Source of the DNA: Pseudotamlana agarivorans
GTDB taxonomy: Bacteria > Bacteroidota > Bacteroidia > Flavobacteriales > Flavobacteriaceae
Direction of reading: 5' to 3'
Assembly: GCF_018860245.1 (NCBI RefSeq)
Contig: NZ_JAHKPD010000012.1
Location: forward strand, 248,001-312,000
Length of the DNA: 64,000 bases
Every line of letters starts with the position of its first letter. The first letter of the stretch is position 1. Positions 1 to 7,153 of the stretch are shown in pieces. Below the pieces are notes generated by a model. It saw nothing but the letters and a program-made list of their open reading frames with translations, was not told the DNA's origin and did no database searches. Position numbers and translations under genes: made by a program.

Positions 1-826
1 TTTGCGGTCCGAAAACATCAGATTTCATGATTTCTTCACGAACACGCATACGGCTTACGTTTCCACGTAAGGTGTTAATTTCTCCATTCTGACACATGAA
101 ACGGAATGGCTGAGCCAATTCCCAAGTAGGCATTGTGTTTGTAGAGAAACGTTGGTGTACTAAAGCTAAACGCGTTACTAAGTCAATTTGCTGTAAATCG
201 GTATAATAAGGACCAATATCTTCTGGCATAATAATACCTTTATAGATAATGGTTGTGTTAGATAAGCTAGGTACGTAGAAATAAGCACTTTCAGAGATTT
301 TTGACTCTCTAATTTTGTGCTCTGTTATCTTTCTAGCCGCATATAATTTTGCTTTGAAATCTGCTTCAGAAATGGTTTCTGATTTACCAATAAATAATTG
401 TTCGATATTTGGTTCTGATGCTAATGCAATCTCACCTAATTGTGAAGAATCAACTGGAACTTTTCTCCAGCCTAAAACAACAAGTCCTTGATTGGTTACT
501 TCCTTTTCAAAAGTTGTTTTACAAAATTGGTATTGGTTGGTAACTTTAGGCAAGAACACCATGCCTACCGCATATTCACGTTGTTCTGGGATAGTAAAAT
601 CACAAACACGTGTAAAATAATCATGAGGAATATCAATTAGTAATCCTGCACCATCACCAGTTTTTCCATCGGCACTAACACCTCCACGGTGTTCCAATTT
701 CACGAGTATTTCTAAGGCGTCATGAATGATTTGATTTGTCTTCTCTCCTTTAAGATTACAAATGAAACCGGCGCCACAGTTTTCATGTTCGAATTCTGGC
801 AAATAAAGTCCTTGTTTCTTCAGCAT
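1..826 (-). CDS. gltB: Glutamate synthase large subunit, N-terminal part (runs off the window)
   Basis: The frame is open from an ATG at 824-826 to the window edge and begins MLKKQGLYLPEFEHENCGAGF. Cys17 in the ENCGAGF motif is the expected nucleophile of the class II glutamine amidotransferase domain. Further family motifs follow, such as LEHRGG, DGAGLL and HQRFSTNT. The family makes glutamate from 2-oxoglutarate and glutamine with a reduced donor. Only about 275 of roughly 1500 residues are visible; the FMN and Fe-S parts lie outside. It diverges from the porin/ammonium transporter cluster, so the 509 bp between them probably carries shared nitrogen control. Confident in family; the start is well supported because the motif Cys lies close to it. 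Confidence 0.93.
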   Translation of the reverse strand, partial: MLKKQGLYLPEFEHENCGAGFICNLKGEKTNQIIHDALEILVKLEHRGGVSADGKTGDGAGLLIDIPHDYFTRVCDFTIPEQREYAVGMVFLPKVTNQYQFCKTTFEKEVTNQGLVVLGWRKVPVDSSQLGEIALASEPNIEQLFIGKSETISEADFKAKLYAARKITEHKIRESKISESAYFYVPSLSNTTIIYKGIIMPEDIGPYYTDLQQIDLVTRLALVHQRFSTNTMPTWELAQPFRFMCQNGEINTLRGNVSRMRVREEIMKSDVFGPQ

Positions 827-1137
827 AATCAACAATATTGGTTTTAAAAACTTGAGTTGAAATGTAAAGATATGGACTCCATATAGAATAACAATAAGCT
901 AGAATTCATTATTTCGTTTTTACGAGTTAACTCAATATTATTATAATGATATGTCAATATTAATGAGCTTTTTTAATAAATATTCAAATAGAAAAAGAGC
1001 GCTATTTATATAGATATCTAAATTAATGCAATCATTTAATTTAAATATTAAAGTAATGCTATAAAAACACTGAAAATACTGACAATAATTCAAATGTTAA
1101 AAATGTTAAAAAAGCAATAATGTAAAAAATATCAATA

Positions 1138-1160
1138 ATACCCTTAAAAAAATAGGGTTA
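1138..1160. promoter_or_regulatory. Palindrome A, possible nitrogen-control operator
   Basis: ACCCT at 1140-1144 and AGGGT at 1154-1158 form an inverted repeat around an A/T-only 9 bp core, followed by TA. The same outer design (TACCC ... GGGTTA) recurs as palindrome B about 53 bp downstream, close to five helical turns. The site lies between divergent nitrogen genes. Function is inferred from position and symmetry only. Confidence 0.4.
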
Positions 1161-1190
1161 AAAATAGAAAATCAATAAAAGTGAATGAAA

Positions 1191-1214
1191 TACCCCTGTT
1201 TTTTATGGGGGTTA
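1191..1214. promoter_or_regulatory. Palindrome B, possible nitrogen-control operator
   Basis: ACCCC at 1192-1196 and GGGGT at 1208-1212 flank an AT-rich 11 bp core, giving TACCCC ... GGGGGTTA. It resembles palindrome A in sequence and orientation. As RNA it could fold as a CCCC/GGGG hairpin, but it lies over 120 bp before the porin start and has no strong U-tract, so a DNA operator is the simpler reading. Confidence 0.42.
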
Positions 1215-1335
1215 AATGTTTTTGACATAAGTTTGACCCATTCTTAAGCGATAAAGATCTAAGAAAATCAACCAAAACTTAAAAACAAACAAACCTTAGG
1301 TCTTAAAAATTAACAACTTAAAAATAATAACAATT

Positions 1336-2322
1336 ATGAAAAAATTATTTACACTATCAGCATTATTACTAGCCACTGTGGTTTTTGCGCAAGATGAACC
1401 GAAAAAACTATCAATTAGTGGATCTGTTGATACTTACTTTCAAACTTATTTAACTGCTCCAGATAATATTGAGCAATCATTTGGAACTTCATTTGCAAAC
1501 CAAACAGGTTTTGCTTTGGGTATGGCTAACGTTATTGCTTCTTATGAAGGAGAAAAAACTGGGGCTGTTGCAGATTTAGCTTTCGGAACAAGAGGAACGC
1601 AGGCTGCAGGTGATGGGCCAGATTTATACATCAACCAATTATATGCATACTGGAATGTTAGTGAGAGTACAACTTTAACTATGGGACGTTTTAATACTTT
1701 CTTAGGTTATGAGGTAATTTCTCCAGTAGCTAACTTTAACTACAGTACATCTTATTTATTTTCTAGTGGACCATTTTCACATGTTGGTTTAAAAGCTGAT
1801 TTTGCTTTATCTGACGATTTTAGCTTAATGGTTGCTGTTATGAATCCTACCGATGTTAACAATAACTTAGTTGGAGGTTATGCTTTAGGTGCTCAAGTTG
1901 GGTATAAAGGGCAATTCTTAAACTTTTACTATGATGACAATGAAATTTTAGGTTTAGAAATTGACTATACTGGTGGTTTTGATTTATCTGATTCATTTTT
2001 CTTAGGTATTAATGGTGCATACCAAACTATGGAAGATGCTGGTTTCTACGGGGCGGCTTTATATCCTCAAGTTGCTGCTACAGATAATTTCTCTGTTGGG
2101 TTAAGAGGAGAGTTTTTCGGATACCACGAAAAAGATGTAGATGACTTACCATCTGTATTTGCTACAACTTTAACGGCTAGTTATACTTTAGAAAATTTAA
2201 TTATCAAACCTGAGATTAGATTAGATTCATGGAGTAATGACATGCCTTACTACAAGAACAGTAACATGGATATGTCTGAGAACTTAGCTGCTTTCACATT
2301 AGCTGCTATCTACTCTTTCTAA
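1336..2322 (+). CDS. Outer-membrane beta-barrel porin of the BBP2/OmpL-like type
   Basis: 328 residues. A signal peptide (MKKLFTLSALLLATVVFA, cut before QDEP) is followed by alternating amphipathic strands rich in Gly, Tyr and Phe, ending in the classic outer-membrane terminal aromatic (YSF). The middle reads like a small porin of the putative beta-barrel porin-2 group. It stands immediately before two ammonium transporters and PII, which suggests it lets ammonium or another nitrogen source through the outer membrane; this is inference from context. A hairpin lies in the 101 bp between it and amt. Barrel and signal are clear; substrate is unknown. Confidence 0.75.
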   Translation: MKKLFTLSALLLATVVFAQDEPKKLSISGSVDTYFQTYLTAPDNIEQSFGTSFANQTGFALGMANVIASYEGEKTGAVADLAFGTRGTQAAGDGPDLYINQLYAYWNVSESTTLTMGRFNTFLGYEVISPVANFNYSTSYLFSSGPFSHVGLKADFALSDDFSLMVAVMNPTDVNNNLVGGYALGAQVGYKGQFLNFYYDDNEILGLEIDYTGGFDLSDSFFLGINGAYQTMEDAGFYGAALYPQVAATDNFSVGLRGEFFGYHEKDVDDLPSVFATTLTASYTLENLIIKPEIRLDSWSNDMPYYKNSNMDMSENLAAFTLAAIYSF

Positions 2323-2349
2323 AAAGAAATCCCGGACTACAATATATAG

Positions 2350-2388
2350 GGAGAATAAGTTAAGAAACAACCAACTTAATTATTCTCC
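2350..2388 (+). terminator. Hairpin between porin and first amt (partial terminator or processing stem)
   Basis: GGAGAATAA at 2350-2358 pairs perfectly with TTATTCTCC at 2380-2388 and is followed by TTTTAATTAATT. It may end part of the porin transcripts or protect their 3' end, which would give porin message in excess over amt. Confidence 0.5.
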
Positions 2389-2423
2389 TTTTAATTAATT
2401 AACTAACCAAAAATATCTTTATT

Positions 2424-3710
2424 ATGTCAATATTAAATTTGCCTATATTAATACAAGATGTCGCTGCTACTAAAGCAGATATTGATGCTATTGTTGGCGA
2501 CATGGGAATGTTATGGATGCTTATTTCAGGTATCTTAGTATTCTTAATGCAAGCAGGATTTACATTAGTAGAGTCAGGAATGACCCGTGCTAAGAATGTT
2601 GTAAATATTGCTATGAAAAACGTTTTAGATATTGCTGTTGGATCAATCGTTTTCTGGTTCATGGGATATTCTTTAATGTATGGATCTTCGAATGGATGGA
2701 TCGGTTGGAGTGGTTTTATGTATAACCAAGGGCCGGCAGATTTATTCTTTCAAACCGTATTTTGTGCGACTACAGCAACCATTGTTTCTGGGGCTATTGC
2801 AGGTAGAACAAAATATACTACTTACATTTTATTCTCATTAGTAATGACGGCGGTTATCTATCCAATTTCTGGTGGATGGCAATGGAACGGTGATGGCTGG
2901 TTAGCTCAAATGGGCTTTATCGATTTCGCTGGGTCTTCAATTGTACATGCTGTTGGTGGATGGGCTGCCTTAGTTGGTGCTGCTTTAGTAGGACCAAGAA
3001 TTGGAAAATACATTAATGGAAATGCAGTAACAATTCCAGGTCACAACAAATTATTAGCAACCTTAGGTGTTTTTATCTTATGGTTCGGATGGTTTGGATT
3101 TAACGGTGGTTCTCAATTAGCCTGGGGTGGTGCTGATGCTGTAGGTGGATCTATGGTTGTATTAGTTACAAACCTTGCGGCTTCGGCCGGTGCGGTTGGT
3201 GCACTTTTCTTATCATGGTTTAAATACAAAAAACCAAATTTAGATATGACGTTAAACGGTGCTTTAGCTGGTTTGGTGAGTATTACTGCTGGTTGTGGAA
3301 ACATGACTGAAGGTGGTGCATTAATTGCTGGTTTTATAGGTGGTATTATCGTTGTATTCTCTATGGAGTTTATCGAACAAAAATTAAAGATTGATGATGC
3401 CGTAGGTGCGGCTTCTGTTCACGGTGTTTGTGGAGCATGGGGTACTTTGGTAATTGGTCTTTGGGGTGTAGATGGTGATACAGCTATTGGTTTATTTAAT
3501 GGTGGTGGATCTGCACAGTTTGTAACTCAATTAATAGGAACATTGTCTTATGCTGCATGGGCTTTAGTGACTTCATTCATTTTCTTCTTTATCCTTAAGA
3601 AAACATTAGGTTTAAGAGTAACAGAAAAAGAAGAAGTAGAAGGGTTAGATCTTTCAGAGCATGGTACTTTAGCTTACCCAGGAAAGAGACAAAGAGAAAT
3701 AGAAGATTAA
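2424..3710 (+). CDS. amt: Ammonium transporter (Amt family), copy 1
   Basis: 428 residues with about eleven hydrophobic segments. Both pore histidines of the family are visible in their usual contexts: SSIVHAVGGWAALVGA in the middle and AASVHGVCGAWGTL near the end. The cytoplasmic tail ends GLDLSEHGTLAYPGKRQ, the conserved region that contacts PII proteins. Amt proteins conduct ammonium/ammonia across the inner membrane. It is the first of two Amt genes around one PII gene and is followed by a hairpin with a T-run. The N-terminal ~20 residues before the first helix are longer than in copy 2. Family assignment is secure. Confidence 0.96.
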   Translation: MSILNLPILIQDVAATKADIDAIVGDMGMLWMLISGILVFLMQAGFTLVESGMTRAKNVVNIAMKNVLDIAVGSIVFWFMGYSLMYGSSNGWIGWSGFMYNQGPADLFFQTVFCATTATIVSGAIAGRTKYTTYILFSLVMTAVIYPISGGWQWNGDGWLAQMGFIDFAGSSIVHAVGGWAALVGAALVGPRIGKYINGNAVTIPGHNKLLATLGVFILWFGWFGFNGGSQLAWGGADAVGGSMVVLVTNLAASAGAVGALFLSWFKYKKPNLDMTLNGALAGLVSITAGCGNMTEGGALIAGFIGGIIVVFSMEFIEQKLKIDDAVGAASVHGVCGAWGTLVIGLWGVDGDTAIGLFNGGGSAQFVTQLIGTLSYAAWALVTSFIFFFILKKTLGLRVTEKEEVEGLDLSEHGTLAYPGKRQREIED

Positions 3711-3788
3711 GTTCTTCAGAAATAAAATAACATATAGATTCTAATTGAAATCATTAATGTCAAAAAAAATAAGTAATTAAGTTTAAAG

Positions 3789-3822
3789 AAAGAACGCCTG
3801 TTAAAGAAACGGGGGTTCTTTT
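3789..3822 (+). terminator. Rho-independent terminator after amt copy 1
   Basis: AAAGAAC at 3789-3795 pairs with GTTCTTT at 3815-3821, extended by a CC/GG pair, and runs into TTTT. It precedes the PII gene, which therefore probably has its own promoter. Confidence 0.55.
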
Positions 3823-3887
3823 CTGTTTATCAAATTTGACATAACCCATAGTAAATAAGAAAAATCTTAACAAACGGATAATTTTTT

Positions 3888-3895
3888 TACATTTG
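3888..3895 (+). promoter_or_regulatory. Candidate -7 box of the PII gene
   Basis: TACATTTG fits the Bacteroidota -7 consensus TAnnTTTG and lies about 30 bp before the PII start. No matching TTTG at the -33 spacing is obvious, so an activator may be needed. TTTGACATAA at 3835-3844 upstream is shared with the region before the porin. Confidence 0.45.
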
Positions 3896-3924
3896 GAATC
3901 TAACTATAAAAACTAAATGATATT

Positions 3925-4263
3925 ATGAAAAAAATTGAAGCAATTATCAGAAAATCTAAATACCGTGTGGTAAAGGAAGCTCTTCATGAAGTAGGAGTTA
4001 ATTTTTTCTCATACTGGGATGTTACAGGTTTAGGTAATGAAAAGGAGGGCCATGTTTATAGAGGTGTTTCTTATAGTACAAGCGATATTCAACGTAGACA
4101 TATTGCTATTGTTGTAAACGACGATTTCGAAGAAGTTACAATAAAAGCCATCCTTGATTCTGCTGCAACTGGTGAAGTTGGTGATGGAAAGATTTTCGTT
4201 TCAGATGTTAACGAATGTTACAGAATACGAACAGGCGAAAAAGGAAGCGACTCTTTAAAATAA
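3925..4263 (+). CDS. glnK: PII nitrogen regulatory protein (GlnB/GlnK family)
   Basis: 112 residues, the usual PII length, starting MKKIEAIIRKSKY. The T-loop contains YRGVSYSTSD, with Tyr50 at the position of the modifiable Tyr51 of enteric PII. GEVGDGKIFV and YRIRTGEKG match the ATP-binding B- and C-loop regions. PII proteins sense 2-oxoglutarate and ATP/ADP and plug Amt channels. Lying between two amt genes is the classic GlnK arrangement, so GlnK is preferred over GlnB. Whether Tyr50 is modified cannot be told; no uridylyltransferase gene is present in the window. Confidence 0.93.
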   Translation: MKKIEAIIRKSKYRVVKEALHEVGVNFFSYWDVTGLGNEKEGHVYRGVSYSTSDIQRRHIAIVVNDDFEEVTIKAILDSAATGEVGDGKIFVSDVNECYRIRTGEKGSDSLK

Positions 4264-4298
4264 AACGAAATTAATACAAAATAACTAATTATAGATTT

Positions 4299-5525
4299 AT
4301 GGAATTATTAACGATTAACAATGTATGGATGATGATCTGTACGGCACTAGTTTTCTTTATGCATACAGGTTTTGCATTTTTGGAAATTGGATTAACGAGA
4401 CAAAAAAATACAATCAACATTTTATTTAAGAACATCTTTATTATTACGGTTGGGTTATTACTTTACTATATCGTAGGTTTCAATTTAATGTATCCTGGTT
4501 TCGCTGAAGATTCTGCTGGAATTTTTGAATTCGCTGGATTTGGTATTGCTCCTCCTGAAAATGGAATGACTCCAGAATATGCTGATGGGGGTTACACATG
4601 GTGGACAGATTTCTTATTCCAAGGAATGTTTGCTGCAACGGCTGCAACTATTGTTTCTGGTGCAGTTGCCGAACGTATGAAAATTGGACCTTTTATGATC
4701 TTTACAGTGATTTATGTAGGTTTTGTTTATCCAATCGCTGGTTCATGGAAATGGGGTGGTGGATTTTTAGACCAATTAGGTTTTTATGATTTCGCTGGTT
4801 CTACATTAGTACATTCTGTTGGTGGATGGGCTGCATTAGTAGCAGTTTGGTTATTAGGTTCTCGTATAGGGAAATTTAAAAACGGAAAACCTCAAGCTAT
4901 TCCTGGGCATAGTATTCCTTTAGCTACGGCTGGTGTTTTAATCCTTTGGTTAGGATGGTTTGGATTTAATGGAGGTTCTGTGCTTTCAGCAGATCCAGAA
5001 TTGACATCTTTAACATTAGTAACTACGTGTTTAGCTGCTGCTGCGGGTGGAGTTGTTGCTGCTGCTGTATCATTTTTCAAGTATAAAAACTTAGATTTAA
5101 CAATGTTTTTAAATGGTATTTTAGGTGGTTTAGTAGGAATTACAGCTGGAGCTGATGTTATGACGCCTGAGAGTGCTATTATTATTGGTGCTATTGCAGG
5201 AACACTTATTGTTTTTGCTGTTAGTTTTGTAGATGCTATTAAATTGGATGATCCTGTAGGTGCTATTGCTGTACACTTAATTTGTGGTATTTGGGGTACT
5301 TTAGCAGTTGGAATCTTTTCAACAAACCCAGAACACACTTTTATGGCGCAGTTAATTGGTGTGGCATGTTACGCAGGGTTCTGTTTAGTATCAGCTTTCC
5401 TTATTATCTACACGCTTAAGAAAACTGTAGGTATTAGAGTTTCTGAAAAAGAAGAATTAGAAGGATTAGATGCTCACGAACACGGTATGGATGCTTATCC
5501 AGATTTCAGACTTAATGAACATTAA
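4299..5525 (+). CDS. amt: Ammonium transporter (Amt family), copy 2
   Basis: 408 residues, starting almost directly with the first membrane helix. The twin pore histidines appear in GSTLVHSVGGWAALVA and AIAVHLICGIWGTL. The tail GLDAHEHGMDAYPDF matches the PII-contact tail of copy 1. It lies 35 bp after the PII gene and is likely co-transcribed with it, ending at a strong terminator. It has diverged clearly from copy 1, for example in the loop before the third hydrophobic segment, which suggests different affinity or regulation rather than a recent duplication. Confidence 0.96.
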   Translation: MELLTINNVWMMICTALVFFMHTGFAFLEIGLTRQKNTINILFKNIFIITVGLLLYYIVGFNLMYPGFAEDSAGIFEFAGFGIAPPENGMTPEYADGGYTWWTDFLFQGMFAATAATIVSGAVAERMKIGPFMIFTVIYVGFVYPIAGSWKWGGGFLDQLGFYDFAGSTLVHSVGGWAALVAVWLLGSRIGKFKNGKPQAIPGHSIPLATAGVLILWLGWFGFNGGSVLSADPELTSLTLVTTCLAAAAGGVVAAAVSFFKYKNLDLTMFLNGILGGLVGITAGADVMTPESAIIIGAIAGTLIVFAVSFVDAIKLDDPVGAIAVHLICGIWGTLAVGIFSTNPEHTFMAQLIGVACYAGFCLVSAFLIIYTLKKTVGIRVSEKEELEGLDAHEHGMDAYPDFRLNEH

Positions 5526-5570
5526 AATTTAGTTTAGAACAGCTATTATCAATTTATATTCAAAAGTAAG

Positions 5571-5602
5571 AGTGCTTCACGTTTTGTGAAGCACTTTTTT
5601 TT
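5571..5602 (+). terminator. Strong terminator after amt copy 2
   Basis: AGTGCTTCAC (5571-5580), loop GTTTT, GTGAAGCACT (5586-5595), then a run of T. It closes the PII-amt unit. Confidence 0.88.
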
Positions 5603-5608
5603 GTTTAT

Positions 5609-5790
5609 ACTGAAGCGCTATTACACAGAGATGCGCAGAGATTACACGGAGATTCTCAGAGGTTTTTTGACACGAATTACACTAATTCTCACTAATTATT
5701 GCGTGCTACTTCTTTGCGCCTTAGCGAGAAATTATTTTGGTTATTGGTTATTGGTTCTTAGTTGTTGGTTTTTGGTCACTCACTCATACT
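5609..5790 (+). repeat. Mosaic intergenic repeat, copy 1
   Basis: Made of short modules also found at 6757-7056 and, inverted, at 20758-21216: TATTACACAGAG (5619-5630), an AATTACACTAATT-type module (5669-5697), a CTTTGCG...GCGAGAAA module (5712-5731) and a run of TTGGTTATTGG-like words. No credible gene. Confidence 0.7.
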
Positions 5791-5846
5791 GAAGTGTCTA
5801 CCTTTGTTGTGACGGTTTTATATAGAGTATAAACTATATTTGAATT

Positions 5847-6127
5847 ATGGGAAAAAAATATGACAACGAGTTTAAATCGATGATAGTAGATTTATCCAAA
5901 TCTGGTATACGAACAAAACAACTGAGTGAAGAATATGGACTTCATACAAGTGTTATTAATAGATGGAAACAAGAGCATGATTTAAAAGGAGGAGATTTTT
6001 CTAAAAACAAACCTAAATCTGAAAACATCAAGAACTTGTAGTTTTAAAAAAGGAATTAAGAGATGTTAAAATGGAACGTGACATCTTAAAAAAGGCAGTG
6101 AGCATCTTTTCCAAGAGCGACAGATAA
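5847..6127 (+). pseudogene. IS3-family transposase OrfA, frameshifted remnant
   Basis: The reading frame begins MGKKYDNEFKSMIVDLSKSG with a helix-turn-helix (LSEEYGLHTSVINRWKQEH) typical of IS3-family OrfA. It breaks near 6020-6035 and continues in another frame as QELVVLKKELRDVKMERD then ILKKAVSIF, the leucine-zipper part that normally ends OrfA, with a stop at 6125-6127. A single-base indel explains the break. This could mimic programmed frameshifting, but in IS3 elements that occurs at the end of OrfA and not in the middle, so decay is the better explanation. Confidence 0.8.
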
Positions 6128-6711
6128 GGTATAACTTCATTTTATCACACAAAAATACTTATCCTGTCGAAAAGATGTGCAAATGCATGAAGGTTAGTAA
6201 AAATGCTTATTACCATTGGCTTAAAACTAAAGACACTTTAAAGATTAATTCCTCTAAATCATTTTTGAAAGACAGAATCGAAGCTATTTTTAACAATAGT
6301 AAACAGATTTATGGTAGCTATCGAATCCAAAAACAACTTGAACGAGAAAAGCTTTTTTATTCCCGTTCATATGTGGGGTTACTTATGAAAGAAATGGGAC
6401 TAAGAAGTGTATTGAATAAAAAATTTGTAGTAACTACGGATTCAAATCATTCTCTAAAAACAGCTAAAAATGAATTAGACAGGGATTTTACCAGTTTTTC
6501 TTTAGGCTACAAATTAGTCTCCGATATTACATATATAAGAGTTAATCAAAAATGGAATTATTTAACCACGGTAATGGATTTGGCTGATAGAAAAATAATA
6601 GGCTGGTCTTTAAGTGAAGATATGACTACTGAAAATACGGTTTTAAAGGCCTGGGTTGATGCTAGAAGAAACAAGAAGAAGAACGGCCTGAATAACTGCG
6701 ATAACACATAA
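6128..6711 (+). pseudogene. IS3-family transposase OrfB, 3'-truncated remnant
   Basis: From just after OrfA the frame reads YNFILSHKNTYPVEKMCKCM, the usual start of OrfB; the first ATG is at 6175. The HTH_21-like region and the start of the rve integrase core are present, including the first catalytic Asp in SDITYIRV. The protein stops after KAWVDARRNKKK, before the second Asp (normally in an HSDRG motif) and the Glu. The last codons fall inside an 80 bp block repeated elsewhere, so the gene was cut at a repeat junction. It cannot be active. Confidence 0.85.
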
Positions 6712-6745
6712 TGAAAGTCCGAGTTACAAACTCGAACTAGCTCAG
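6666..6745 (+). repeat. 80 bp block repeated inverted at 20843-20922
   Basis: Aligned by eye to the reverse complement of 20843-20922 with a single mismatch (6673 against 20915). The block starts inside the truncated transposase frame and contains CGGCCTGAATAACTGCG and AGTCCGAGTTACAAACTCG. The second part is itself an inverted repeat (CGAGTT/AACTCG). Confidence 0.85.
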
Positions 6746-6756
6746 AGGTTTTTGGC

Positions 6757-6832
6757 GCATTGATACTTGTACTATTTATAAAAATTACCAAAAGAGTAAG
6801 TCTAATGATTAATAACCAACAACTATCAACCA
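6757..6832 (+). repeat. Direct repeat unit 1 (pair with 6936-7011)
   Basis: A 76 bp stretch starting GCATTGATACTTGTAC recurs 179 bp downstream with only a few mismatches and ends in the words AACAACTATCAACCA. Confidence 0.85.
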
Positions 6833-6864
6833 ATAATTCTGGACGCAAATTTTCATAGTTAGAA

Positions 6865-7056
6865 ATACTGAAGTAGTTATTACACAGAGTTCCGCCGAGA
6901 TTACACAGAGTTTCACAGAGGTTTTTTTTTAGGAGGCATTGATACTTGTACTATTTATGAAAATTACCATAAGAGTAAGTCTAACAACTAATAACCAACA
7001 ACTATCAACCATTTATTTCGTGCTACTTCTTTGCGTCTTCGCGACTTTGCGAGAAA
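6865..7056 (+). repeat. Mosaic intergenic repeat, copy 2, with direct repeat unit 2
   Basis: Contains TATTACACAGAG at 6878-6889 as in copy 1, the second GCATTGATAC unit at 6936-7011, and TTTGCGTCTTCGCGACTTTG at 7030-7049. No gene is visible between 6745 and the terminator at 7100. Confidence 0.75.
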
Positions 7057-7099
7057 TTAATATGTGTTTGATGCTCTCCACTATGATTTTGTGGAAACA

Positions 7100-7132
7100 A
7101 AAAGCCCTTCAAAATTGATTTGAAGGGCTTTT
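7100..7132 (-). terminator. Terminator of ppc
   Basis: AAAAGCCCTTCAAA (7100-7113), loop ATTGA, TTTGAAGGGCTTTT (7119-7132). Symmetric, so it can work both ways, but it directly follows the ppc stop on the minus strand. Confidence 0.85.
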
Positions 7133-7153
7133 ATAAGTTATAAAAAGTATGAT

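Larger units (their letters stand above)
827..1335. promoter_or_regulatory. Divergent control region between gltB and the porin-amt-PII-amt cluster
   Basis: This 509 bp stretch is very AT-rich and holds no credible gene. It contains two imperfect palindromes of the same design (listed separately) and a TTTGACATAA string at 1221-1230 that recurs at 3835-3844 upstream of the PII gene. I could not pick a clean TAnnTTTG box for either direction. Confidence 0.55.

Noticed and set aside
5586-5792. Open frame of 68 codons after the amt terminator
   Set aside because: It consists of the repeat copy 1 and begins within the terminator.
6020-6050. Programmed frameshift in the IS3 OrfA
   Set aside because: The break is in the middle of OrfA and OrfB is truncated before two of the three catalytic residues, so decay explains it.
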